DNA of 64,000 bases from contig NC_084813.1 in assembly GCF_963583255.1 (NCBI RefSeq), positions 16,344,299-16,408,298 of the forward strand, given 5' to 3'. This DNA comes from Pyrus communis. Its lineage: Eukaryota; Streptophyta; Magnoliopsida; Rosales; Rosaceae. A model generated the notes under the pieces. It worked only from the letters and a program-made list of their open reading frames with translations. It did no database searches and had not been told where the DNA came from. Numbering within the stretch: the stretch's first letter is position 1; each line of letters begins with the position of its first letter. Positions 1 to 12,660 of this stretch are shown one piece after another. The position numbers were made by a program, and so were the translations under genes.

Positions 1-1185
1 AGATGTCAAGTTACATCATACGACATATATACATAAGATGTATGGTGGGTGAAATATACATTATTCCAAGGATTTTGTAGCTTTTAGTATTCCTTTTCTA
101 TCACATGATATCTCCGATGGAGTAAATTTGTTTGGTCGAAGGATCAGAGAGCTCCAGTATGCTGAAGATTTCTCCGTCATGATTGAAGCAGCCATGGTTC
201 ATTACCCATGCACTAGGGTTTATGCATCGAGCTTGAACCCCATTATGAAAAGCTTGCTGCCAAGTCTTGCATAATGAATTATTTGCCATGCTTTATTATG
301 GGTTGAGCTTTACGAGATTTGCATATCTTGATTTAATTTGATTGGTAGTGTTAGTGCTGGTTTCCTAGGGCTCGCCCAAAACCCTAGTGAGCATATCCCG
401 TTCAAAGGTGAGAATAAATTTTGACCCAACGGAAGTAAAATTCGTAAGTTTGCTCATATTTTTTGTTGTTGTCTAAAGCAACCTTTTGAAATTATTTTGA
501 GTTGATGGATAGAATTAACCTTATGGATACTGACTTCGTGGGTGAGCCATTGTATAGGATTTTCATGATTTAAAATTCTGAATTTGAATACCATGACACT
601 AACATGTTTTATGTAGGCACACATGTTCATTCATAGCTTAGATGAATGTGTGAACTCATTCTGCAGAAATTAGAAAGGTTTGAGATCCCTTTCAATTCTC
701 AAATCTTGCGATCGTAAGGAGTTTGATCTACATACACATATTAATGCCGTGGCCATTTTGGTGTCACTTTTAAATTGTTTTCTTATCTTAAAAGGAGATT
801 TTGATATATCACAATGGACATGCTAAATGTTGTTTAAAAAAAAAAAAGAGATTTTAGTAAAGTTATGAAAACAAGACTAGCTATGTTCATGCAGTTTAGC
901 GTACCTAGCAATTTGTTCTATTTTAGTTTCTGATTTTGATAGATTTTTCATAACTCCAAATTTTATGAAATTTGGTCATGTCATAATATCAAATGGATTG
1001 TAGACGCTGGTATTTTTTCACGTTTCTAGACAAGAAATGGATTTCTGTTAATTATTTAAGTGTGATACCATGTTGCTGGAATAGTCTGTTTGTGATATTA
1101 TTTTGATATATCTATGTAATTCCTAAATTCATGAAATTTTAGTATGATATACATTGAGATGTTTATTTCAAATCTGGAAATTTTC
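1..1185. other. AT-rich stretch without recognisable genes
   Basis: I see no frame with protein-family character and no clear element ends. From about 880 the text becomes similar in style to the diverged tandem repeats that follow (ATGAAATTT and GTGAATTATT phrases), so part may belong to the same decayed element. Confidence 0.4.
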
Positions 1186-1800
1186 ACTAGCATTGGTTTG
1201 CAAGTGAATTATTGGTGAATTTTTAATATCGGGACTGTCTTGCAGAATTTACGCAGCTTCTGCAGCACATTCCATTTCGATTTTATTTTTAGCCCACTTT
1301 TAAGATTGAAAAAATTATGGAACTTTTGGTGACAGTAAATGTATATGTCTACTTCATTTCTGAAAATTCTCATGCATATTGGAGACAAATTAAATTTTTT
1401 GTGAATTATTTAGTCTCCGGTATGTACTGCAGAATTTTTACCGTTTCTGCAGCACATCCCATTTCTAATTTTCTTTTAGTACACTTGTAATGTCTCAAAA
1501 ATTATGAAAATTTGGGAATTAACAGCTTTGTATGTTTACTTTATGTTTGAAATTTTTCATGCATATCGAATGAACAGTGAATATTTGGTGATTTTGTAAT
1601 CTCAGGTCTGTACTGAACCTTTTTCTGCGGTTTCTGCAGCACCTCCCTTTTCAAATTCATTTTTGGCTCGCTTATAAAATTTTTAAAATCATGAAATTCT
1701 GCGAAATAGTAGCCATCTATCTCTAGTTCATACTTGAAAATTTTTATGACAACCTAACAAGAATTGAGTTTTCAGTGAAATTACAAATAATTTAGTACTG
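1186..1800. repeat. Degenerate tandem repeat, about 187-bp period
   Basis: The anchor TTCTGCAGCAC occurs near 1257, 1444 and 1631, a spacing of about 187 bp. Each anchor is followed by a C/T-rich ATTTTT(A/G)G phrase, then AAATTATG-like text and a TTTCATGCATAT-like phrase. Three units are clear, and weaker ones may precede from about 900. Divergence is high, so the array is old. Such spacers are known in large degenerate LTR elements, but that link is inference. Confidence 0.55.
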
Positions 1801-3978
1801 CTGAATTTTGGGACTTCAAACAACTGGTTGAGTTATGGGATATTGTTTAACTGAATTGTGCACAACTATTGGTACCGATTTTTAGACAAGTTTATTGTTC
1901 CAATATGTCCTTATTTTATGCAAATTCACTAATGACTTTTATTAGGCAACACTAATTAAGTTTTGATTTAAAGATGTATTTGTTTATTTTGTTCAAACCA
2001 ATGTTCTATTTGGTCATCAATTTTGATTATGATGATCATTGTCTGTTGAGACAAAAATTGGAAAGTGGCATCAGTTTACTAATTGATCATTTTGGTCCCT
2101 ATTGAATAAATGATAACTATGTTTCCTCTTTTGAGAACTTTATTGTTCAATGTCAATACCGACATACTCTTGTGTCTGATTTAATCTTTTGAGAATCATT
2201 GAATATCCAACAAAATGGATTATTTAATTTTGTTCTAAATGATTGTTTTGAAAAAAAATCAGAATTCTAATTTATATGATGAATACTTTTGTCCCAAAGG
2301 AAATTTTAGGGAACTCATTTACCAACTATAAATTAGTATTATAGCAAATCATAAAGTACTTCTAACATATTTTCATCTGGCCAAAGCTGTTGAAGCTATA
2401 TGTATTTTGTGTATTTTATGTTTTGGCTAGCTGTGCAGGTATTTGCTTTGCATGATTTGTTTCTGCCCAAAGGTGTAACAATCATGCAATTTGCAATTGG
2501 TTCGATCCTCCACAACTCGACTACTTCCATGATGAATCTTGTTGAATCGAGAATGAGTAGGTAAAATTGCCAATCTTTTGCCTTAATTTTCTTTGAGTTC
2601 TAAATTGGATTAAAATTATTGTTGGAAAATTGATGTTATTGGGATATCTAAGTGTTTATCGACTTTGTTTTAGAATTAAAACATAAATTTTGAGTTTGGA
2701 TTCTCTTATTAGGTTTCATTTTAATGTATGACCTAATCTTTAACACACATGTGAGTCTTCTCTCATACACTAAAATAAAACAAAATTTGTAGTCATAGCA
2801 TAAGTTTTTATTTATGGAACTTTTAATTCTAACGTACTTTAAAAAAAAAATTATGTATTTGATCTTTATTGATTCAACATATTTTGTTATATGAAAACCA
2901 CTTTCTCTAGTGTTTAAACTTGCAATTTTGAGTGTTTGCCCAAGTGAGAGAAATAATGTATTATGGGCTTCACACTCATCAATTTTGCATGCTTTTAATG
3001 GTCATGGTTTTGGTAGATAAAATGTACATTATCATACTTGTTTATATTTTATTTGTTATATATGCAACTAATCTTGCAGGAAATTCAAGAAGGGTTAATG
3101 AGTATATTCTGCGTAAAAGTGTTTTGCTTATTAATTCTTGCTTGTTCAAGAAATTGGACTTGTGATTTATATGTTATTGATGGATAATTAATCTGCTCAA
3201 AAGTGTTTTCTTATTCAGTCCAACTATAAATCAATGAACTGTTAAACATGGAATTGATCAGATTCTGTCCAAAGATGATTATGGAATTATATGTTTTTGT
3301 TGCAATCAGAAAACGTTCCGTTAAAGTTTTTTGTTTCTATCAAATTTTAGATGAATAAAACTGACCATATGATTTTGTATATCTTTTTAGCCACTCACTT
3401 CCTCGCAATATCTAATGTAGAGATATTGTCAGAAAAATTAGTAGTTGATGTTGAATTCTCAATACTTTTAAATCCTTGATTAATGCTTGATCAGTGGGAG
3501 CTTTTAAGAGGTATGTGCGTTTATGAGATTTCTTATTCTTTTAATCGGTGGGAGTTTAAAATTGCTATTGTATTATTAATTGAAGTGTTAGTGGAAAATG
3601 GTTTAATAGTAAATTTTATTCATAAATCTTGATAAGAGAGTAATTTTGTAACAGTATATTGTATTTGCATCTTCTCTTATCAATATATTTTGATTGACAG
3701 AAAATATGAGCCATGCTTGCATAAGGCTCAGTTCATGAGTTGAATTTTGTTTATCAACCTGAAACTTTTGAATTCTGTCAAACAACACAGTGCTTATGGT
3801 GTAGGTACTTATAATCATAAAGTGCACATGTAAAAGAGATTACATACTACATTTATGATTCAGTATTCGAAGCTATAAGTGACAGGTTGTTAAAGGTTTA
3901 ATTGCAGCTTTCGGGGACTTGTGATCACCTTAGTCTTAGCCTATGTAATATCATTCTTCTTGGACACTCAAGTGGGAG
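1801..3978. other. AT-rich sequence, probably the interior of a decayed LTR element
   Basis: I find no recognisable protein. The short open frames here are low-complexity. The right edge ends in AAGTGGGAGAA, a purine tract of the kind that precedes copia LTRs, so the stretch may be non-coding internal sequence of such an element. The left LTR is not in the window. Confidence 0.3.
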
Positions 3979-4637
3979 AATGTAAGATGTGAGTGTCAAG
4001 AAGAATGAGTTCTTGTTCTCAACAAACTGATAGCTCAGTGTATGAGTTATCATGTTGAGGAAATTCCGATCCTACTTGGCTAAGATTAAGAGTCCTAATA
4101 ACATGCAATTATATTCAAGTAACCTTATCAAGACTTGACAAGAGTTCAATGCCTATGAGGACTATACCGAAACCCTAATCAGATTGGAATATCCAAGGTA
4201 TCAGTTAATAGGCCTGATATCAAGGGAGTATGGAGATATATAGGGAGGTCCCTGCACTCACAGTATTATTCTATCTTGTGCTAAAACCTTATTTGATAGC
4301 AAGGACTCTCTGCTGCTTGAGTGCAGAAGACTCCTTATGAAACCCTAGCAGTCATGGCTTCTTCTTCTTCCTCTTCCTCCACTTCGGAAGATAAGTTTAT
4401 TTCCCTTTAACTGTTTGATTGGTTTATTGTAATCATTTTAGTTTTATCTGTGATCCTAGTTACTTGTTGATTTTCGAATTACTTCTTACAGTGGCCGCAT
4501 GTTATTCATATAGCGGTCTAGGTTAAAAAGGAGTTGTGGTTGCTGCCATTGCGTTTTCGTGAAGGTGAAAAGGATGCTGCTGCTATATCAGAATAAGTTT
4601 TTTTAGTCTAGGATTGCTGCTGTACTTTCATTGTTTA

Positions 4638-4640
<3 letters not shown>
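3979..4640 (+). mobile_element. Possible 3' LTR of a decayed copia-type element
   Basis: A purine tract (CAAGTGGGAGAA) is followed by TGTAAGATGTGAGTGTC, the usual copia arrangement of tract then TG. A leader-like part follows, with a TATA-type ATATATAGGGAGG near 4235 and CCCTAGCAGTCATGGCTTC near 4345. The right end is not defined and no partner LTR was seen, so the call is tentative. Confidence 0.35.
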
Positions 4641-4679
<39 letters not shown>

Positions 4680-4746
4680 GTCTACAACAACTACATGCAT
4701 TATATAGATCCATTACTTGCTGCATGTTCTAGAATACATACATACA

Positions 4747-4782
<36 letters not shown>

Positions 4783-4864
4783 TATTGCTGCATGCTCTGA
4801 AGGTATAATAGTCTACAACAACTACATGCATTATATGGATCCATTACTTGCTGCATGTTTTAGA

Positions 4865-4948
<84 letters not shown>

Positions 4949-4971
4949 CTGCATGCTCTGAAGGTATGTAT
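4641..4971. repeat. Tandem duplication carrying (TA)n and (CATA)n microsatellites
   Basis: The block TAGTCTACAACAACTACATG ... TTGCTGCATGCTCTGAAGGT occurs twice (about 4678-4803 and 4809-4969). Each copy holds a CATA run, and the second also has a long TA run (about 4890-4946). A further TA run lies at 4642-4676. The duplicates differ by single bases, for example ATATAGATCC versus ATATGGATCC. Confidence 0.85.
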
Positions 4972-7900
4972 TGTAGTTTGCATTTGATGCTGCACCATGC
5001 ACTGAAAGCATCGTCATTCATACAACAGCAGAAAGTTTGTTTTCCATGTCGGTCAGCAGCCTGTGTTTTTAAAAGAAAATTCATATTTTTCCCGTGAGGT
5101 TTATGGTAGAAAAATCAGTTTGTATCCACGTGTTTCTGTTTTAAAGAAAAATTTAGTTTTGTTCACTGATTTTTTTATTGTGCTTTAATCGAAATCAATT
5201 ATGAAATGGTGCTTTGTGATTTTCATAATTGGTTGATTTCCAAAAATCATTTCATTTCATATGTTTTGCATGATCGCATTAGTGTCTTGCAAAATTCGAG
5301 GAGTTAGTGTCGTGCCACTTTCACTCGAAGGCTGAAGAGAGATCGAGTAGCAAAGCACAGAGACAAAACTGCCTACTAGTATGCGTGTCTAGTTGATGAG
5401 TTTTGTAAGTCTTTCTATACTCATTTCTCTTAGTGTTTGTCCTAGCTTGGGAGCCCGAGGATACTCCCAGTGATGGGTTTTGCCTCGTTAAATCCTACAT
5501 CCTTATACACTTTTTTTTTTTTTTTTTTTTTACTACATATGTGTAAGATAGTTTGACATGTGATGTGAATGTGGAATTAATTTGAGAACTGAAAATTAAA
5601 TTGAAAATTGAATTGGATAATTTTAAATTGGAACCTAGAACTTTCATTTACAAGTAGAGTTTCTATAGCGATTGTTTTCGTACATTACTGGATTTGTTTT
5701 CGATGAATTCATGTATACGACGCCTTTTTGTTGCTCCAAGATAAAATGATTCACTGATTTAATTAAGGTAAATGTTACAACGTTAAAAATGGTTGGTGCA
5801 GGGTGGATATAGAAATGAAAGTGTGTTGGAAGAATCAACTGGGAACATTCAGTTCAGCATATTCCAAACCTGTCAAATTAGTGTGATTATCCGTAAATTT
5901 TACAACGTTACGGTGTATCAAGTCCACCAGGATTGTTGGCTGTTAGATCTCAGTCACTGGATCTTTGATCAAATATCTAACAGTCAAAAACTCTGGTGTA
6001 TAGAATGTCTCGGAGCATACTAAACTATCTCGTGATTGTATGTGTATATGTTTGGACAGGACATTAATTAGAGGACATGCAGCACATGAAAACTTTCCAC
6101 TAAACTGAATACAACATCAACTTAGAGGAATGATCGATGTCTTATTGTCTAATTGCAAAGGTGGTATTAAAGAACACGAGGGCTACAATAATGGACTTTC
6201 ATTCATGATGATGCCTTGAGTTATAAATTTTCGTTGTAGCAAGTAGCTAGCTAGCTCAACATCAAGGAGCATGTGATTATGTTCATCTTCAAATCAAAAA
6301 TCACGAGAGTGAGAGCGATAGGGTACATGAAAAAACGGACAAGAAATTTGGTGCACGAAAGGATGAGAGAAACTCATATGTAACTCAATGTATACCAAAA
6401 TTCACAAGCTACACTGAGTTACAGCAAAGAACGAGAGAAACTTAACTTACATGCAACTCAACGTATAGTTAAACTTGCTATGCTCAGTTACATGTAAGTT
6501 TATTTTATCATTTCACGTACTTGGTTGCACGGAAGTTCATTATTTGCCCTAAGTACCACACCAGCTGAAAGTAACTCATGACTAGAGAGGCCTTTGATGA
6601 AGGGGATTTACACACAAATTGAAAGTGAGTTTTGGCAAAGAGAATTTATGAAAGGGTGCGAGAATTAGATGCAAGATGAAAGGATGTGACACTACCTTAG
6701 AAGAATTACAATATGTTTACATATATTGACTGTCCATAAATAGAAACACGTCAAACAAAATGTGTCACTTTTTTGCCTCACATATATATTCATTTTTGTA
6801 ATGGTCATAGTTCAGTTGGTTAAGACTATTCACCCTTACCCTTGAGGTTCTAAATTTGAATCTCTCATTTTCTAATATCATCCATATAAGAGAAACCATA
6901 TATATTCGTTTTTATTTTTAAAAAATTACAAAATATGTGTTGCAATAATTTGTGTTGATGTTTGAGATAAGTATGCAAATAGACCAAATGGGTTGTCAAC
7001 TTCTCTCGATCTACATGGAACGCATATTAAGTAAACGAGCAAGAAACATGGAGCGTGCTAGTAGGCCAGAATCTTCCAAGCCAGTAGGCCTCACTTGGTT
7101 CTCTCCTTCCTTTATTCATGCATGTTACAAGACAATCTTCTTCATCGGCTCCATGTATTTGATCGCTCGATTTGTATTTTATTTTATTTGTTTTATGATT
7201 CGTTTGATAATCATTTTAGTGTTTTTTTTTTTAACTGTTTTCTAGAAAATTGAAAACCAAAACTTGGAAATTGAAAGTTATATTTTAAATTTTCAAAAAA
7301 GCAACTTTGAGTTTTTGGTTTTTAGTTTTAAAAGAGTGAAAATATTGAAAACAGTAAACCAAATGGTTATTCAACGACTCGTGAATTTGTCACTTTTTGT
7401 GGAAACTTTACAATGTTCTGCTATGTATTATTGACAGGAGTTAAACGGACCCATTATTCTACAACTTACAATTGAATCTAAATCCTCAGATTGTTAGGTA
7501 GGTTGTTTTGCAGGTCCCCTAGCTTTGTCTCTACACAATAATTTGGGAGGGAACCTTCCCCCTTGTAATGAGAGTGCACGCTACAATGAACGGCTAAAAT
7601 TAGTTTGGACGCGTACGCAACTACTGCTAGCATTTTCCCGTCTTATTGCTTTTGATGCTTTCGATCTCAAACAATCAGAGCACAAGGATAGTAATGGTGC
7701 AGTACTAGTGGCACTATACCTCATTTATAGATGTTATCGGATGTATTAGTCTTGTCAATTTATCGAAAAAAGTGACATTTTTACTTGCCATGAGAGAGTA
7801 AAATTTAAAGTTTGTGAGGATGAAACGAAAAGGTAGATTCATATTAGAATCATCTCTGAGATTTTGAGGGTCTTGTACGAAATTTATAAAAGAACGCCGA

Positions 7901-9057
7901 AATTTATAGATTAGATTTAGTTGTTTGTTTGAACATAAATAGAGGAAGGTTTTAAGTCTTCGAGTTAGCCCAAGTGACGAGAAAAGTTCAAGGTTCAGGA
8001 TTTGGTTCTCTTCAATGTGACAAAAAAAATGAAGACTGTTACAAATTCAAATCTGAACTCTTTCTTTAACTGATGAACAATAGAATTAGAACCCTCCCTT
8101 TCCTTATAATCTCCCTCTTAGCATAGAAAGGAATCAAAAGATAAGCATGACAACCCATCAACCTACTATACATATGCATTTATTTGAGGGTCTTTTCATG
8201 CTTTTGCTTTAGGATCTCCAAGACACCCATCATATAACACAAACCTTGGGCAGTTGTAAACCCATGATCTATTTACGATGAGAGAGGTAGTTTGGTCATT
8301 TTATCAAATCAAAACGTCAATCAAATTTGTACCAGAGTAAAGGCAATCAAATGCAAAAGTTGGATTCAAAGCGGAAATTTTTTAATATGCTTCTTTGTAT
8401 CTTATATGTTTTGAAAATTTGACCACTTAAAAATACAATAACAAAGATTTAACGTTATTTAACGGTCAAACGTTCCCATACATAATATACACCAACATGC
8501 ATCAAAAGTGTTCAAATCAATGAGGTAGTGTTTCTTTTTCTTTGGTGCATCTAGTACCACCATCATGCATTCCTTTATTGGAACAACAATTGGCACACAC
8601 CCACAACCACAAACCCCTTATTATTACTAGGCAAGATAATTAGTATAGATTTATGTGGGGTTCAATGTCCACTGCAGGTCATAGTTTAGGGCACCCCCAT
8701 TGCCTGCCGACACTTTTTTTTTTTTGCTCTCTTATTTTCCGAGACAAATAAAATATTGTGCTCCCCACTCACAGAGTTCGATTTTTTTTTTTTTTCACTT
8801 AAATTAGAGCAATTTAGAATATTAATCACTTTGCCATAAATAAATAAATAAATAAAAACAAGAGAAGAGGAGAGAATATGGTATCAATTCAACTAATGCA
8901 ACGTACACATTTAAAAAATAATAATAATGCACTATACAGAGAGTTTTACATGTGTAAAATCTGAAAATTCAAATAATTAACAAACCTATCTGGTGTTGGA
9001 ATACAATATTGGCACCAACACTCCACACAGAAGCAGCAATACAAAGGCTTGAATTGG
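4972..9057. other. Gene-poor AT-rich interval
   Basis: No convincing gene was seen in 4.1 kb. It holds a T tract (about 5512-5531), scattered low-complexity DNA and a possible tRNA-like SINE at 6798-6905. A second weak tRNA-like phrase lies near 7960-8020 (CGAGTTAGCCCAAGTGACG then GGATTTGGTTCTC). Open frames here, up to 97 codons, lack family features. Confidence 0.4.
6798..6905 (+). mobile_element. Possible tRNA-derived SINE
   Basis: TAGTTCAGTTGGTTAAGACT resembles an RNA polymerase III box A. GAGGTTCTAAATTTGAATCT, about 30 bp on, resembles a degenerate box B with the tRNA T-arm symmetry. No anticodon arm or CCA-type stem is evident, so it is not a tRNA gene. Target-site duplications were not found. 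Confidence 0.4.
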
Positions 9058-9075
9058 ATAAGTCCTAAATTCTTA

Positions 9076-9259
9076 AACAACAACAACAACAAAGCCTTAT
9101 CCCACTAAGTGGAGTCGATTATATGAATTCTAGAACGACACTACGCTCGGTTTTGTGTTCATTATCATAAGGATTCGATGTGAGACTGGAGTGCCGGCTT
9201 TCGACTACCTGACGCCCTCCTCCTCCTCCTTTATCCGGACTTGGGACCAGTAGTGTAAT
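9076..9259 (-). mobile_element. Au-like SINE with perfect 18-bp target-site duplication
   Basis: On the minus strand it reads from GGTCCCAAGTCCGGATAAAG through CCACTTAGTGGGATAAGGCT to a (TTG)n tail. This is the text I know from Au-type plant SINEs. The duplication ATAAGTCCTAAATTCTTA flanks it at 9058-9075 and 9260-9277 without mismatch, which marks recent retroposition. It lies about 220 bp beyond the CSLC stop codon. Confidence 0.8.
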
Positions 9260-9478
9260 ATAAGTCCTAAATTCTTATATGTAATTAAAGATCAAGAAAA
9301 CAAATGATTGCAACAATGCAAGGACAAGAAAAAAAAATCTAGAAAAATAATCCATAAGGGCAATTTTAATGAGAAGGAGCTATTTTGTCATCTGCCTCTT
9401 CCAAATTTGGACACCAAGCATTCTCTTATTCACCCTTTATTTTTTAACTTTTACCATGATTTTTTTTACCTCAAATTT

Positions 9479-12116
9479 TTAGCTCATCTGCTCACCAATT
9501 AGATCAAGACCCACCAGTAAAAATGACACACCTTGGAATAGTAGGAAGTAAAAGTGTACTCCTTGTGCTGATAGGAGGCTCCTGACTGCAGCAGTGAGCA
9601 GTAAAAATGCCAGTGCTAGCTCTTTCTTGTATATCTTGTTCAATTTCTTCACAGGAGGAGGTTTGGGAGCAGCTTCTTGTTGCTCTTTTAATTTGCTGAG
9701 CTCAGAGAGACCGCTATCGGATGTTCCTCGGTACAGTTGTGGGTGAATCATGGCCTTTGTTTCCCTCTCCTCTAGTTCTAGCAGGTCGGGCTCTGATGAC
9801 CGACCTGCCTTTTTGGTAACAACCCATTCGTAGGAGCTCCCCAACTTGAACAAACCGGAAACCATAGCATTGAATTTGGTCACGGACATGGTGTTTTCAA
9901 ACAGGAGGTAAGGGACAATGAAGGGGAAAGATCTAAGGGAAGGAAGAATGTTCATGAATGACATAAATACGGGCACATAGCAGATAACCCACATGGAAAG
10001 CTCAGCTTCCGGGACAAACATTGTCAGGGGAAGAATTATGCAGAACAATGTGAAAGAATAAAATGGGAGAATTAACTTCCTAAGAAGAAAGAATAGTAGT
10101 ATCAAATTTGCTTTCTTCCAGAACTTCATCTGCAATACGGCATTTAGCAGAGTTATTGTCAGAACGGTACGATTCAGGACAATAAATTGATCAAAAGGAA
10201 GAATTAAATTGCAACAATACCTTAGAACGAATGATTGCTGGAAGGCACAAACGGAAAAGATGCATCGGACCAGAATGCCAACGATGTTGTTGCTTTTTGT
10301 AAGCTTCATAAGACTCCGGAAGCTCACAAAGAACCTGAAAAATCAGTTTCTTAAACTTGAGACATCATTCGAATTTATCATGTGCAACATGGAAAATAGC
10401 TTCCCATTAGATACACACTAATTTACGAAGATTCCAAATTGTCGGAAACTAAACGAAGGATCAGGTAAAGTTGGATTGGGGTTTGAATTGATTAAGTTAC
10501 CTTGACGTCATTGAGGAATATGAATTTCCAACCACAAAGATGGGCACGAACTGCTATATCCATGTCTTCTACTGTTGTACGCTCCAGCCAGCCTCCAGAT
10601 TCTTCAAGTGCTTCGATTCTCCAAACTCCAGCAGTACCATTGAAACCAAAGAAATTGAGGAAAACCCCATTAACCTGCTGCTCAACCTCAAAGTGGAAGC
10701 ACAAATTGATGTTCTGGAGGCGTGTCAACAAGTTCTCATCCGTGTTAACAAAACACCACCTAGCCTGAACCAACCCGAGCTCAGGATTGTCCTACCACAC
10801 AAGTTAAAATTACAAACCAAAATCAGTTACCTAAAGTAGAAATAGCTAGAAACTGCAGAGAAAGAACTAAATGAGATATAGCCACCTTAAAATGGGGAAC
10901 TGTGAGCTTGAGGTAGTCGGGGTTTGGCTGGAAATCGGCATCAAAGATTGCAACAAACTCATAGTCCTTCACATAATCACAATTCATAGCAGACTTGAGA
11001 TTTCCAGCTTTGTAACCGGTTCTAACCAAACGATGCCGGTAGATAATATTGACACCCCTTTGGTTCCAGTTGGCAACCTCCCCCTTAATCAACCACTGTA
11101 TGCTCTCATCATCAGAGTCATCTAGAACTTGAATCAGCAACCGTTCTTTCGGCCAATCAAGTTGGCAGACGGCTGAAATAGATTGTTCATAAACCTAAAT
11201 ACATTTTTATGTTACAGTCATTGTCACCAATAGAATGAATGATATATTGAAAACTACTAAAACAGTGCCTAAAACATAAATTTCCACAGTTATACACATA
11301 TATAGTATTAGTTAGCAACCTTTCCAATTATAAAGTTACTTAAATTTGAACTAAAAGGATCAAACCAAATTAGTAATTTTGTAGAACATTAACCCGAAAA
11401 AGCATTGAGATTGTTACCTCTCTCTCATTGCACATAGGAATTTGAACAAGAACTTTCGGATAATTGCATCCTGGACCTTCCAAATCATCTGACTTCAATG
11501 GAACCTCTTTCAATTTTGGCTTAATCTTCTTAAACTTGATCCAGAAGCAACCTAAACACAGCAACATCCGGTCGGCGGACTGGATTAAGAAGAGAGCAAC
11601 ACAGAAGTTAGTCAAACCCTGAATTGCAGGAGCAATGTAGCCGGCCCGGAACTCCAACCACGAAAAGTAAACCGAATGAAGCCATCCTCTAATCTCCAAA
11701 CTTTGTGGGATATGCAAATGCCATCCTTTCAAGTGAGCCATCAATTCAAAAGCCAGAAAAGCTAAAGCCATCACTAAGAACACCATAATAACCCTATACA
11801 AAATCCTCCCTTTCCCAGATTTCTCAGTCTCCACAGTCCCAAAAATCAATCTTTTTTTTATTGAAACAAACAATGACCAAACAATGTTTCCAATCCAAGA
11901 AACAAAGCCAACTGCTTTATGGGCCTTGAGAAGCAAAACCCAGGAAAATTGCTTAGCATTTTTGCCTCTGTCCTTATCAACCGGCCTGAAAACTTCATCT
12001 GGACCGTTCATCTCCAGCACTGAGTAATTAGGGTTCTCCATGGTTACCACAACTGGATTTCCCCTACTTGTACTCTCCTTTCCCCATCACCTTGGAAAAT
12101 CTAGGCTTGGTGCCAT
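9479..12116 (-). CDS. CSLC5-like: CSLC-type xyloglucan glucan synthase, five exons, early in-frame stop in the family-typical N-terminus
   Basis: Cellulose synthase-like C proteins are Golgi multi-pass GT2 enzymes that make the beta-1,4-glucan backbone of xyloglucan. Coding exons, with splice sites read by eye, are 12116/12041-11418, 11194-10886, 10791-10501, 10334-10221 and 10129-9479; all junctions are in phase 0. From the ATG at 12041 the product is 662 aa. The GT2 signature is complete: DDSDD (about residue 233), FDADFQPN (292), TVEDMD (384) and QQHRW (423, in the small exon 4). Membrane segments flank the catalytic loop, and the end LDLIGEQMS is typical of the family. Relatives begin about 25 residues earlier with MAP. 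Here that ATG (12116-12114) is present and in frame, but codon 10 is TGA (12089-12087). Translation must either start at Met 12041, in a good ATGG context, or the allele is impaired. The resemblance is closest to Arabidopsis CSLC5 by memory; the subgroup is less certain than the family. Confidence 0.93.
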
Positions 12117-12660
12117 TATTTTGCTCCCAAGCTTCAAGCTTTTACTGTTCTGAAGTAGTAAAAAAATAGAGTTCAAATCCAACTACGAAGTGAATCTACA
12201 GCAACCAGATCACAACATTGAAAATCTCAAAAACCCATTTCAGAACCGAGGACATAAAGCAGAACCAACACTAAAGACTGAAAATTTGGCACTAAATATT
12301 CAAACCCAGAAACCAAAAGTGAGAAAACTCACAAACCCATTTGGGGACTGGTAAAAAGGAATCAGATCCAACACTGCAACAACTTGACAAACACTAGTTC
12401 AAACCAAATGCCGCAGAGTACAAAGGCAGAGAGGAGTGAGAGAGTGTGTGGGAGTGGTTTCTCTTTGAACACTAACATACAGCTCCAGAAGCTGAGGGCT
12501 ACCAGAAATGGGTACTTACCTTTGTAGGGAAATGTTTTTTCAGCATTTCTTGAACGTTTAGTACATGTGGGGGCATTAATATTTAATAGTAGCTTGATTA
12601 ACCCAGTATAGAAACAAAACAGAGACCCCATGCTGCCCTTCCACATATTACCATTACCGG
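12117..12660 (-). promoter_or_regulatory. Probable 5' UTR and proximal upstream region of the CSLC gene
   Basis: This stretch lies directly upstream of the CSLC start on the minus strand and has no convincing coding potential. It holds CT-rich and purine-rich runs typical of a plant leader (for example around 12420-12460). A 5' UTR intron is possible because CSLC genes often have one, but I could not fix splice sites. The assignment rests on position. Confidence 0.4.

Noticed and set aside
4614..5084. Proteins rich in YIYIYI and HTYIHT
   Set aside because: They are translations of TA and CATA microsatellites.
9479..10327. A single 282-aa minus-strand protein beginning [14 protein letters not shown]
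   Set aside because: The first part is exon 4 read in the wrong frame plus an intron. Splicing at 10221/10129 gives the conserved QQHRW exon instead.
10502..10839. Plus-strand open frames at 10502-10839 and 10871-11125
   Set aside because: They are antisense shadows of CSLC exons 2 and 3.
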